Positions 29,180-36,300 of a DNA stretch of 64,000 nucleotides are shown in pieces. Numbering within the stretch: position 1 is the first letter of the stretch; the number at the start of each line of letters is the position of its first letter. This stretch comes from Meiothermus ruber DSM 1279. Its GTDB lineage: Bacteria; Deinococcota; Deinococci; Deinococcales; Thermaceae. The DNA lies in assembly GCF_000024425.1 (NCBI RefSeq), contig NC_013946.1:930001-994000 (forward strand). Direction: 5' to 3'. The notes under the pieces are model-generated. The model ran no database searches. It was not told the DNA's origin and was given only the letters and a program-made list of their open reading frames with translations. A program made the translations under genes and the position numbers.

Positions 29180-31255
29180 TCAAACCGCACAGGTCAGGCA
29201 TTCTTCCACGCTGAGGTTCTTGGTGCGGGTGTAGTACAGGCTCTTCAAACCTTTCTTGGCGGCGTACACATACAGCCGGGCCAGCTCGCGGGTGCTGGTC
29301 TCGCTGGTCACGAATAGGACGGTGCTGATGCCCTGGTCCACGTGCTGCTGGGCCTCGGCCACCAGGTCGATCACCCGGTACATGTTCATGTGGTACGCCG
29401 ACTTGTAGAACCAGTAGGTCTCCTCCGAGAGGAAGGGCATGGGGTAGTAGGTGGTGGCGTTGCCGTAGGTGCGGGTCTCCACGTGCTCCACGATGGGCTG
29501 GATGGAAGGGGTGGCGTTCTGGATGTAGCTAATGGAGGCGGTGGGGGCCACCGCCAGCCGGTAGGCGTGGTAGAGGCCGTGCTGCTCTACCGCTTCCTTC
29601 AGGCGGGCCCAGTCCGCGGGGCTGGGCAGGGGGATGCCCTCGAAGAGCTTCCGCACCGTCTCCGTCCGGGGCCGGAAGTCCTCCTGGTACTTCTCGAAGT
29701 ACCGCCCGCTGGCGTACTCGCTTTGTTCGAAGCCGTGGAAGGTCTGCCCCCGCTCGCGGGCGATCTCCATGGAGCGCTCCAGGCTGTAGTAGTTCATCGC
29801 CGCGAAGAAGCTGCGCACGAAGTCGCGGGCCTCTTCGGACTCGTAGCGGATCTGATTTTTGGCCAAGAAGCCGTGCAGGTTCATCACCCCCAGGCCCACC
29901 GAGTGGAAGGCCTGGTTGGCCCGCCAGACCCCGGGCACCTGCCGCACCGCGCTGGCGTCGCTGACCGCGGTAAGGGCGTCCATCGCGGTGTGCACGCTCT
30001 CGGCCAGGTTCTGCTGCTCCATCACGTTCACGATGTTCAGGCTGCCCAGGTTGCAGCTAATATCGAAGCCCGCCTCCACCACCTCCCCGGCGTCCCCCAC
30101 CAGGGTGGGGGTCTGGAGCTGGAAGATCTCGGTGCAGAGGTTGGACATCTTGATCTGGCCCAGGGCTTTCAGGGGGTGCTGGCGGTTGGCGTTGCTGCGG
30201 TAGACGATATAGGGGTAGCCCGACTCGAACTGGGTCTGGGCGATCCGGGTGAGCATCTGGCGGGCCGAGAGGGGCCGTTTCTTGACCTCGGGGTGGGCGA
30301 CCAGGGCCTCGTACATCCGGTCGAGGTCCATATCGTCGAGGTGTTCGCCGAAAGCCCGGTAGACCGAGTAGGGCGCGAAGACGTAAAAATCCTCCCCGGC
30401 CTCGGCCAAGTCGAAGAACTTTTGCGGCACCAAGAGGCCCAGCGAGAGGGTTTGCAGGCGGCTTTTCTCGTCGGCGTTGATCTTCTTGGTGTCGAGGAAC
30501 TCCTCCACGTCCCAGTGGAAGATGTTCAGGTAGACCGCCCCGGCCCCCTTGCGCTGGCCCATCTGGTCGGCGTAGTTGAAAGCGTCCTCCAGCAGCTTGG
30601 CCACCGGCACCACCCCCTTGGCGGCGTGGGCCACCCCCTTGATGGGCTCCCCGCGCGCCCGCAGCTTGGAGAGGTTGAGGGCCACCCCGCCCCCGATCTT
30701 GGAGAGCTGCATGGCCGCGTTCAGGTTGTAGCCGATGGAGTTGAGGGAGTCGTCGAGCTCCAGCAGAAAGCAGGAGACCAGCTCGCCCCGCCGGGCCCGC
30801 CCCGCGTTCAGGAAGGTGGGGGTGGCGGGCTGGTAGCGCTGCTCCATCATGGCCCGGACATAGGCCTCGGCCTTTTGCACATCCCCCTGCCCCAGGTGCA
30901 GCGCCACCGCCAGTACCCGCTCAAAGTAGCGCTCCAGGTAGAGCTTCTTGTCGTCGCTTTTGAGGGCGTAGTCCTTGTAGAACTTGGAGACCGCCATGAA
31001 GCTCTGGAAGCGGAAGGGGTAGCTTTCGGCCAGGCGGTAAAGCCGCAACAGGTCGGCCGCCTCATACCGAGCGAAGAAATCCTCGTAGTAGCCCTCCTGG
31101 ATCAGCGCCTGGAAGCGCTCCAGCGGATCTGAGAACCGCCGCAGCCGCAGCAGCACCTCCTCCTCGAAGGCCTGGGCTGCCTCGAGGTCTTTCTCGAGCT
31201 GGAAAAAGCCGTTTTTCTTATGCAACAGCGCACTGTTCAGTTCCAGATAGCGCAT
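29180..31255 (-). CDS. nrdE: class Ib ribonucleotide reductase catalytic subunit NrdE
   Basis: Catalytic alpha subunit of 691 residues that reduces ribonucleoside diphosphates. Active-site elements are visible: ELVSCFLLELDDS (first redox cysteine), NLCTEI (thiyl cysteine with Asn and Glu), SCNLGSLN (second redox cysteine), YYTRTKN (radical-transfer tyrosines) and the C-terminal CLTC that exchanges with the reductant. It starts directly with the NrdE N-terminal domain, without the ATP-cone of class Ia enzymes. ATG 31255 follows AAGGAGG and lies inside the end of nrdI (38-base overlap). Only two CTCGAG hexamers occur in nrdE-nrdF, against several per kilobase elsewhere. Confidence 0.96.
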   Translation of the reverse strand: MRYLELNSALLHKKNGFFQLEKDLEAAQAFEEEVLLRLRRFSDPLERFQALIQEGYYEDFFARYEAADLLRLYRLAESYPFRFQSFMAVSKFYKDYALKSDDKKLYLERYFERVLAVALHLGQGDVQKAEAYVRAMMEQRYQPATPTFLNAGRARRGELVSCFLLELDDSLNSIGYNLNAAMQLSKIGGGVALNLSKLRARGEPIKGVAHAAKGVVPVAKLLEDAFNYADQMGQRKGAGAVYLNIFHWDVEEFLDTKKINADEKSRLQTLSLGLLVPQKFFDLAEAGEDFYVFAPYSVYRAFGEHLDDMDLDRMYEALVAHPEVKKRPLSARQMLTRIAQTQFESGYPYIVYRSNANRQHPLKALGQIKMSNLCTEIFQLQTPTLVGDAGEVVEAGFDISCNLGSLNIVNVMEQQNLAESVHTAMDALTAVSDASAVRQVPGVWRANQAFHSVGLGVMNLHGFLAKNQIRYESEEARDFVRSFFAAMNYYSLERSMEIARERGQTFHGFEQSEYASGRYFEKYQEDFRPRTETVRKLFEGIPLPSPADWARLKEAVEQHGLYHAYRLAVAPTASISYIQNATPSIQPIVEHVETRTYGNATTYYPMPFLSEETYWFYKSAYHMNMYRVIDLVAEAQQHVDQGISTVLFVTSETSTRELARLYVYAAKKGLKSLYYTRTKNLSVEECLTCAV

Positions 31256-31598
31256 GGATGGCCTCCTTGATGATCTCTATATCCCTTGCAGTACCGGATA
31301 GTTCAAACTTGTGGATCACGCGAATCCCGTAGCGTTCGGCCAGCAGGTCGGCGGCCCGGGCAAAGTTAGCCCCCCAGTTGCGGTTGCCGCTGGCCGCCAC
31401 CCCCACGATCAGGTGGCGGTTGTTTTCAACGAACCTCAGCACCTCCGGGGGAACCTGGCCGAAGCCGGTGGTGTAGGTGATGAGCAGGCAGGGTTCGGCG
31501 ATTTTTTCCGTGCCGTCGCCAAGGCGCAGGGCCGGCAGGCCCAGCCGGGCGACAAAGCGGGCGACGTTGCCGGTCTTGGAGGTGTAGACGACTAGCAA
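31218..31598 (-). CDS. nrdI: flavodoxin-like NrdI, class Ib RNR activator
   Basis: Flavoprotein of 126 residues that supplies oxidant for assembly of the dimanganese-tyrosyl cofactor of NrdF. The FMN phosphate loop VVYTSKTGNVARF, the TYTTGFGQVP loop and ASGNRNWG loop are typical. The start is TTG 31598, with AGGGAGG 5 bases upstream; eight open codons before it include that ribosome site. Its presence marks the reductase as class Ib. It is the first gene of the operon and lies about 170 bases downstream of the cobalamin riboswitch. Confidence 0.92.
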   Translation of the reverse strand: MLVVYTSKTGNVARFVARLGLPALRLGDGTEKIAEPCLLITYTTGFGQVPPEVLRFVENNRHLIVGVAASGNRNWGANFARAADLLAERYGIRVIHKFELSGTARDIEIIKEAIHALSGTEQCAVA

Positions 31599-31769
31599 AA
31601 GAGCCTCCCTCTGCAAATGCAAAAGCCGCCTTGCAAGACAAAGGATTCTGTCCTGGATTAAGGAAGGTTGACCAGCAGAGCAGATGCCAAAGGTCTAGCC
31701 GCTACCTGTTTGTATGGGAAGACTCATTCAGACCATCCTTTCCGCCCCTTGCGCGGAGGCGAGCGATGA

Positions 31770-31849
31770 GGACTCAAAGCAGGCATTCGGGCTATAACCG
31801 TTGCGCGACAGCGGCGGAATTGCACCGCACTTCCCCTGTCTTTGAACCC
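31770..31849 (-). ncRNA. cobalamin riboswitch (short form) upstream of nrdI-nrdE-nrdF-metE
   Basis: Read on the minus strand, the conserved core is GGGGAAGTGCGGTGCAATTC followed by CGCCGCTGTCGCGCAACGGT and then AGCCCGAATGCCTGC, which correspond to GGGAA, GGTG-AA-CC, the GCTGxCxCGCAACxGT segment and the B12 box. The ends pair as an aptamer-closing stem: GTTCAAAGACAGG (5') with CCTGCTTTGAGT (3'), one bulged A. The B12 box follows the core directly, without the long peripheral arms, as in short (type II) cobalamin aptamers. The 170 bases to the nrdI start hold no clear intrinsic terminator, so control may act on translation; the platform is not resolved. Confidence 0.85.
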
Positions 31850-31890
31850 AGAAACCACATTTTGTGGTTTCTGCGGAGAAGCATACTATA
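31850..31890 (-). promoter_or_regulatory. probable promoter -10 and perfect 10-bp hairpin at the 5' end of the riboswitch transcript
   Basis: TATAGT (31890-31885 on the minus strand) is a plausible -10 box; no good -35 is seen. About a dozen bases downstream, AGAAACCACA and TGTGGTTTCT form a perfect 10-bp stem with a 3-base loop (31850-31872), directly adjoining the aptamer. It may be a 5' stabiliser or an operator. Confidence 0.5.
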
Positions 31891-31929
31891 TGTTGTTTCA
31901 TTTCGTCCAGATACCCAACCGCGTGCGGC

Positions 31930-31957
31930 TTGCCATTTATTGATAATGCATTATCAT
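31930..31957 (+). promoter_or_regulatory. promoter with overlapping Fur-family-like palindrome for the DsrE-like gene
   Basis: TTGCCA (31930-31935), 16-base spacer, TATCAT (31952-31957). A perfect 16-bp palindrome TGATAATGCATTATCA (31941-31956) fills the spacer and covers most of the -10 box. The half-site TGATAAT matches Fur/Zur/PerR boxes, although those usually have a 1-base rather than 2-base centre. Repression by a metal-responsive Fur-family protein is inferred. Confidence 0.6.
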
Positions 31958-32000
31958 TATTGTGATTATGAAACTGAATCAAAGGGCAACGGGTGAGGTT

Positions 32001-32390
32001 ATGAAGGTGGCGTATGTGTTTGCTCATCCTCGAGCCGCCAGCTACAAGCTGGGCCAGATGATATTGCCCCAGCTCGAGGCTGGCACGCACGGGGTGGAGG
32101 TGGTGGGGATGTTCTTCTTCGACGACAACGTGTACATCCTGCGCCAGGGGGATGCCGTGGGTGAGCGGCTGGCCCGGCTGGCTGAAGCGGAGGGCATTTT
32201 GCTGATGATGTGCGATATGTGCGCGCTCGAGCGGGGCCTGGCTACAGGGCAGCCCCGCTGGTGCGAGGGCCGTACCAGTCCGGCTGCCTGCAATCCACAG
32301 GGAACCGTACCGGGGGTGCAGGTGGGCTGCTTCCCCGATCTGTACGCCGCCCTGGCCTCCAACCCGCCGGATCAGATCATCACGCTTTGA
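32001..32390 (+). CDS. DsrE-like protein with CxxC motif, function unknown
   Basis: Small soluble protein of 129 residues with a DsrE/DsrF-like alpha/beta pattern (VAYVFAHPRAASYKLGQMIL, then VEVVGMFFFDDNVYIL). A cysteine motif CDMCALERGLA sits after the central strand LLMM, and further cysteines occur at CEGRTSPAAC and GCFPDLY. DsrE-type proteins carry sulfur or act in thiol chemistry; the role here is unknown. The start is ATG 32001 with GGGTGAGG upstream. Its promoter overlaps a Fur-like palindrome, suggesting metal or redox control. It is divergent from the riboswitch operon. Confidence 0.7.
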   Translation: MKVAYVFAHPRAASYKLGQMILPQLEAGTHGVEVVGMFFFDDNVYILRQGDAVGERLARLAEAEGILLMMCDMCALERGLATGQPRWCEGRTSPAACNPQGTVPGVQVGCFPDLYAALASNPPDQIITL

Positions 32391-32397
32391 GCACCTC

Positions 32398-32416
32398 ACG
32401 GGAGGCCGCCTCCCGT
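32398..32416 (+). terminator. hairpin after the DsrE-like gene
   Basis: ACGGGAGG/CCTCCCGT, 8-bp perfect stem with a 3-base loop, 8 bases after the stop, followed by TGTTC. The T-run is poor, so termination may be weak. Confidence 0.6.
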
Positions 32417-32452
32417 TGTTCGAGGGCTTCGAGCAACTGACCGGACAGGGCG

Positions 32453-32458
32453 TAGAAT
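32453..32458 (+). promoter_or_regulatory. candidate -10 box of a leaderless promoter
   Basis: TAGAAT lies 9 bases before ATG 32468 with no ribosome site between, the same layout as at 8363. Confidence 0.45.
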
Positions 32459-32467
32459 AACCCCTCG

Positions 32468-32818
32468 ATGCTGGATGGATTGATTGCGCTGGGGCTGTGG
32501 TGGGCGGGCGCCGCCTGGGTGCGCCGGTTTGGCTGGGCCTGGGGGGTGGTGGGGGTCTGGCTCAACCTGCTGTGGTTTATCTACCAAAACGAGCTGGGGC
32601 AGGGCTGGCTGTTCTATCTGCGGGGGGTGGGGCTGGCTTTTTTGCTGGCGGTGGGCTACCGGCAGTACGGGCTGGCCTGGGCCCTGCTGCCCTGGCCGCT
32701 GCTTTTTGCAGGGCGTTTCGAGCTGCAGATGCTGTGGCCTTACTTCCCAGCCTGGGGCGAGGGCCTGATGCTGGGGGCGGTGGTTTATTTGCTGGTGGGG
32801 CTTTTCAGAAGGCCCTGA
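32468..32818 (+). CDS. small membrane protein, unknown function
   Basis: Not recognised. The 116-residue product is very rich in Trp, Leu and Gly, with about four hydrophobic segments (GLIALGLWWAGAAWV, WAWGVVGVWLNLLWF, GVGLAFLLAVGY, MLGAVVYLLVGLF) and few charges. Its 3' end overlaps the convergent amidase gene by 34 bases. Codon use fits the neighbourhood and the start has a recognisable -10 box, so it is probably real. Confidence 0.65.
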   Translation: MLDGLIALGLWWAGAAWVRRFGWAWGVVGVWLNLLWFIYQNELGQGWLFYLRGVGLAFLLAVGYRQYGLAWALLPWPLLFAGRFELQMLWPYFPAWGEGLMLGAVVYLLVGLFRRP

Positions 32819-33552
32819 TACAGCTCGGGTCGGCGCTGGGGAAAGACCGGGAACTCCTGGCGCAGCCGGGCCGGGAAGGCCGGGTCTAGCTCGACCAGCC
32901 CAAGGCCCTCAGCTTCGACCCGCAGCAGCTCCTGGCCCAGGGGGTCCACGGCCAGGCTGGCCGCCCCGAAGGGGTTTTCGGCGTGGTTAACGGCCACCAG
33001 GTAGGCCTGGTTTTCGGCGGCGCGGGATTTGCAGAAAAGCTCCCAGGCGTAGCCGCGGCTCTTGGGCCAGGCCGAAGGAATCAGGAACAGGTTGACGCCT
33101 TGCAGCGCATAGACGCGGAAGAGCTCGGGGAAGCGCAGGTCGAAGCAGATGGCGAGGCCCACCTTGAAACCCTCCAGCTCGAGCGTAACCAGCTCCTGTC
33201 CCGGAATCATGGTCTCGGGCTCGCCGAAAGCGGGGATCAGGTGGGTTTTGGTGTAGGTTGCCAGCACCCCAGCCGGCCCCACCACCCTGGCCCGGTTGGC
33301 GTGGCGCGGGCCGGCCTGCTCCAGCACCCCGGCCACCACGCTCAGACCGGTCTGGGCGCAGAACTGCTCGAGCCGGGCCAGCACGCTGGGGGTAAAGGCG
33401 GCGTCGGCGAAGCGGTAGCCGCTGGGGAAGAGCTCGGGCAGTACGGCCACCTTTGCGCCTTGCTGGTGGGCTTGCGAAAGGAGCTCGAGGGCCTTTTGCA
33501 GCGTGGCCTCGGGGGTCTCGAGGGTGGCTAGGTGAACCAGGGCAACCTTCAT
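32785..33552 (-). CDS. carbon-nitrogen hydrolase (nitrilase superfamily, omega-amidase-like)
   Basis: Amidase of 255 residues with the Glu-Lys-Cys triad of the superfamily: Glu in VLPELFPSGY, Lys in YTKTHLIP, Cys in GLAICFDLRFPELFR. Length and motif context suit the aliphatic amidase/omega-amidase branch, which removes amide groups from small acids. The substrate is unknown. ATG overlaps the stop of the upstream membrane-protein gene (ATGA), so the two are probably coexpressed. Confidence 0.9.
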   Translation of the reverse strand: MKVALVHLATLETPEATLQKALELLSQAHQQGAKVAVLPELFPSGYRFADAAFTPSVLARLEQFCAQTGLSVVAGVLEQAGPRHANRARVVGPAGVLATYTKTHLIPAFGEPETMIPGQELVTLELEGFKVGLAICFDLRFPELFRVYALQGVNLFLIPSAWPKSRGYAWELFCKSRAAENQAYLVAVNHAENPFGAASLAVDPLGQELLRVEAEGLGLVELDPAFPARLRQEFPVFPQRRPELYQGLLKSPTSK

Positions 33553-33887
33553 GCTTTCTCCTGTAAACGGTAAGCCAGATAAGGCAGGCCCAGCCCCAGG
33601 GCCCCGCCCAAAAGCGCAGCACCCACCTGGCCGCCCACCCCCAGGGCCAGCCCGGCCAGTTGTACCAGGATCAGGGCTGCCAGCACGTAGACGTACAGGG
33701 GGATCACAAAGGGTTTGCCGCTGCCGTACTGCACCAGTCCGGCCCCCACCAGGGTAGTTACGGAAAGGGTGGTGCCAAAGGGGCTGGGTTGAAGGAAAAA
33801 AAACCAGATAAAGCCGGCGATCCCGGCGTAGATGAGGGTGCGGGCCAGCCGGTCAGGGGCCAGCAGACGTGGGAGGAATCCGCGCAA
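33549..33887 (-). CDS. small membrane protein, unknown function
   Basis: Not recognised. The 112 residues include an N-terminal basic stretch (RLLAPDRLARTL) and about three transmembrane segments (IYAGIAGFIWFFFLQ, YVYVLAALILVQLAGLAL, GAALLGGALGLGLPYLA). It lies between a related-looking membrane gene and the amidase gene, with a 4-base overlap to the latter. The ATG is 15 bases after the stop of the gene before it. Confidence 0.7.
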   Translation of the reverse strand: MRGFLPRLLAPDRLARTLIYAGIAGFIWFFFLQPSPFGTTLSVTTLVGAGLVQYGSGKPFVIPLYVYVLAALILVQLAGLALGVGGQVGAALLGGALGLGLPYLAYRLQEKA

Positions 33888-33902
33888 CCCACCCTCCAGC
33901 TG

Positions 33903-34214
33903 TCAGGACTTGATAAAGCGCCAGACAACCAAACTGGACAGGATAAGCCCCAGACCGCCCCAGGCCACCTGCGGCTCCTGCCCGGCAAACCCCAGGAGGG
34001 TCGCCAGCACCCCGGCGCTCAGAAAGCCCAGGGCGTACTTGGGGTTCACCGTCAGGCCCAGCAGCAGGGCCACCAGAAAGCCCGAGAGCGCCGGCGGCAT
34101 ACCGGCCCCTACCGCGACGACCACGATCAGCAAGCCCAGGGTGATGAACAGGCCTACAAAGTAGGCACCTGCAAAGGGCTCCTTGCTGGGTTTATCCGTT
34201 GCTTTGTTCGCCAT
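33903..34214 (-). CDS. small membrane protein, unknown function
   Basis: Not recognised. Product of 103 residues with a polar, lysine-rich N-terminus (MANKATDKPSKEPF) and three to four hydrophobic helices (YFVGLFITLGLLIVVVAVGA, LSGFLVALLLGL, YALGFLSAGVLATLLGF). ATG 34214 with AGGTG upstream is preferred; the frame is open 59 codons further, but these are low-complexity spacer codons. It heads a small cluster with the next membrane protein and the amidase. Confidence 0.7.
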   Translation of the reverse strand: MANKATDKPSKEPFAGAYFVGLFITLGLLIVVVAVGAGMPPALSGFLVALLLGLTVNPKYALGFLSAGVLATLLGFAGQEPQVAWGGLGLILSSLVVWRFIKS

Positions 34215-34362
34215 ATTCGCACCTATCCTCGAGGTTGCTGCGATTTTGCAGCACAAACCACCTCTCGCTTGGGGTAAGGCCACCCCAGGGTAACCTAGCT
34301 TACCGCTTTTAGCGGTGTTTTGCCCGGGGCTTTCCCAGAAACTGGTTGGGAAGCTTTTACTA

Positions 34363-34391
34363 TTGGCTATCGGCATGGGGCATGTTAGCAT
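34363..34391 (+). promoter_or_regulatory. promoter of the aspartokinase gene
   Basis: TTGGCT (34363-34368), 17-base spacer, TAGCAT (34386-34391). Transcription would start about 6 bases before ATG 34404, so the mRNA is nearly leaderless and no ribosome site is present. Confidence 0.6.
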
Positions 34392-34403
34392 TCTTTGCTA
34401 GCT

Positions 34404-35630
34404 ATGGCCCTTATCGTGCAAAAATACGGCGGAACCAGCGTGGGCGACCTCGAGCGCATCCACAAGGTGGCCCAGCGCATCCACCACTACCTCGAGAAGG
34501 GACACCGGATTGCCGTGGTGGTCTCGGCCATGGGCCGCACCACCGACGAGCTGATCGCCCTGGCCAGGCGGGTCAACAAACGCCCGCCTCAGCGCGAGCT
34601 CGACATGCTCACCACCATCGGCGAGCAGCAGTCGGTGGCCCTGCTTTCAATGCAGCTCCACGCCATGGGCATCCCCGCGCGGGGTTTTACCCAGCACCAG
34701 ATTGGCATCACCACCGACGGACGCTACGGCGACGCCCGCATCCTGCGGGTGGAGCCCACCCTCATCCAGCAGGCCCTGGATAGGGGGGAGGTGGCGGTGG
34801 TGGCGGGTTTTATGGGCACCACCCCGGAAGGCGAGCTGACCACCTTGGGTCGGGGCGGTTCCGATACCACCGCCGTAGCCCTGGCCGCGGCCCTGGGAGC
34901 CCAGGAGTGCGAGATTTTTACCGACACCGAAGGGGTCTACACCACCGACCCCCACGCCATTCCCGAGGCCCAGAAGCTGAGCCGCATCGGCTACGATCAG
35001 ATGCTGGAGATGGCCGCCCTGGGGGCGCGGGTGCTGCACCCCCGGTCGGTCTACTACGGCAAGCGCTATGGGGTGAAAATCCACGTGCGCAGCAGCTTTT
35101 CCTACAACCCTGGCACCATTGTTACGGAGGATGGAATGGAACTCGATCGCCCAGTGACGGGGGTAGCCCTCGACGATGAAATTGCCCAGATTGGCCTGGT
35201 TGGCATCCCCGACCGGCCCGGTATCGCCGCGCGGGTCTTTGAGGCCCTGGCCCGCAAGGGGGTGGCGGTGGACATGATTATCCAGGGCGTGCCCGGCCAC
35301 GAGGCCAGCCGCACCCAGATGGCCTTCACGGTCAACCAGGACTTCGCCGAGGAGGCCATGGAGGCCCTCGAGCCGGTTCTGGCCGAGATTGGCGGCGAGG
35401 CCCAGCTAAGGCGGGACATCTGCAAAATCTCCATCGTGGGCGTGGCCCTGGCCTCGACCCCCGGCATTCCGGCCCGCATGTTCCAGGCCCTCTCGAGCGT
35501 GGGGGCCAACATCGACATGATCGCCACCAGCGAGGTGCGCATCTCCGCCATCATCCCCCTACAGTTCGCCGAGGCCGCCCTGCGCGCGGTGCACAGCGCC
35601 TTCGAGCTGGATAAGCCGGTGGAAAAGTAA
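34404..35630 (+). CDS. lysC: aspartate kinase
   Basis: Phosphorylates aspartate in the first step of lysine, threonine and methionine synthesis. The 408-residue protein has the kinase motif VQKYGGTSVGD at its N-terminus, GRGGSDTTAVALA in the active site and two C-terminal ACT domains (GLVGIPDRPGIAARVFEAL and VGVALASTPGIPARMFQAL) that bind the feedback amino acids. An internal ribosome site before Met245 could produce a separate beta subunit made of the ACT domains, as known in Thermus. ATG 34404 is preferred to the TTG three codons upstream because of the promoter position. Confidence 0.97.
   Translation: MALIVQKYGGTSVGDLERIHKVAQRIHHYLEKGHRIAVVVSAMGRTTDELIALARRVNKRPPQRELDMLTTIGEQQSVALLSMQLHAMGIPARGFTQHQIGITTDGRYGDARILRVEPTLIQQALDRGEVAVVAGFMGTTPEGELTTLGRGGSDTTAVALAAALGAQECEIFTDTEGVYTTDPHAIPEAQKLSRIGYDQMLEMAALGARVLHPRSVYYGKRYGVKIHVRSSFSYNPGTIVTEDGMELDRPVTGVALDDEIAQIGLVGIPDRPGIAARVFEALARKGVAVDMIIQGVPGHEASRTQMAFTVNQDFAEEAMEALEPVLAEIGGEAQLRRDICKISIVGVALASTPGIPARMFQALSSVGANIDMIATSEVRISAIIPLQFAEAALRAVHSAFELDKPVEK
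35126..35138 (+). other. internal translation start for an aspartokinase beta subunit
   Basis: GGAGG (35126-35130) lies 5 bases before an in-frame ATG (35136) at codon 245 of lysC. Initiation here would give a 164-residue product containing both ACT domains. In Thermus and Bacillus-type aspartokinases such in-phase overlapping alpha and beta subunits are established. Confidence 0.65.
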
Positions 35631-35700
35631 AAGGCGAGGAAAGGGGAAAGAGAAACCAAGAGGCTTGACTTTGCTTTCCCCTTCTATCTTTCCTCGGCTT
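35631..35700 (+). repeat. long imperfect hairpin between lysC and the phosphoribosyltransferase gene (copy 2)
   Basis: Left arm 35631-35650 (AAGGCGAGGAAAGGGGAAAG) pairs with 35674-35700 in two blocks of about 12 and 8 bp separated by a 7-base bulge. Sequence and placement resemble 22489-22550: AAAGGCG-GGAA at the start, right after a stop codon, with the right arm abutting the next ribosome site (GGGGG before ATG 35711). Confidence 0.6.
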
Positions 35701-35710
35701 CGGGGGTCAT

Positions 35711-36226
35711 ATGAGTGAAACCGCCAACTACTCCGGCAAGCAGTACCTGACCTGGCAGGACATCACCAACCTGGTCTCCAAGCTGCTGGGCCAGCTCAAC
35801 CCCAACGACTTCGACTGCATTCTGGCGGTCACGCGGGGCGGCATGATTCCGGCCTGTCTGGTCTCGGAAGCCACCGACCAGCGCAATATCCTGACCGCCG
35901 CGGTGATGTTTTACACCGATGTGGGCGAGACCATCAAAGACCCGGTGTTCTTGCAGTTCCCCTCGGATAGCCTGCTCTATGGTAAACGGGTCTTGATTGT
36001 GGACGATGTGTGGGACTCGGGCAAAACCGCCGTAGCGGTGCGGGAGCGCATCAAGATGGCGGGAGGGCATCCGCGGGTAGCGGTCTTGCACTACAAACCC
36101 CTAAAAAGCCAGTTCCCCGGTGACGCCCCCGACTACTACGCGGCCGAGACCGACGCCTGGATTGTGTACCCCTGGGACCCCGTGCAGGGCTGGACGACGC
36201 TGGGCCAGGGGGCCAGCCAGGCCTGA
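35711..36226 (+). CDS. purine-type phosphoribosyltransferase
   Basis: Type I PRTase of 171 residues. The PRPP-binding motif reads VLIVDDVWDSGKTA, preceded by an N-terminal strand CILAVTRGGMIPACLV. The family transfers phosphoribose to a free purine base; size and motif resemble xanthine/hypoxanthine-guanine salvage enzymes, but the base specificity is not readable. It is downstream of lysC with only the hairpin between, so it may be cotranscribed. A bidirectional terminator follows. Confidence 0.88.
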   Translation: MSETANYSGKQYLTWQDITNLVSKLLGQLNPNDFDCILAVTRGGMIPACLVSEATDQRNILTAAVMFYTDVGETIKDPVFLQFPSDSLLYGKRVLIVDDVWDSGKTAVAVRERIKMAGGHPRVAVLHYKPLKSQFPGDAPDYYAAETDAWIVYPWDPVQGWTTLGQGASQA

Positions 36227-36255
36227 GCCTGGCTCCATTTGCTAGTTTAAAGGCG

Positions 36256-36284
36256 GCTCGAGGGCCTGCTATGGGCCCTCGAGC
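36256..36284. terminator. bidirectional intrinsic terminator between the phosphoribosyltransferase gene and mdh
   Basis: GCTCGAGGGCC/GGCCCTCGAGC, an 11-bp perfect stem with a 7-base loop. Plus-strand tail GCACTTTT; minus-strand tail CGCCTTTAAA. It serves both convergent genes. Confidence 0.85.
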
Positions 36285-36300
36285 GCACTTTTGCAAGGCC

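Noticed and set aside
29342-31132. 596-codon plus-strand ORF opposite nrdE
   Set aside because: Antisense shadow; Val/His/Gly/Leu-rich, no motif, while nrdE on the other strand is complete and conserved.
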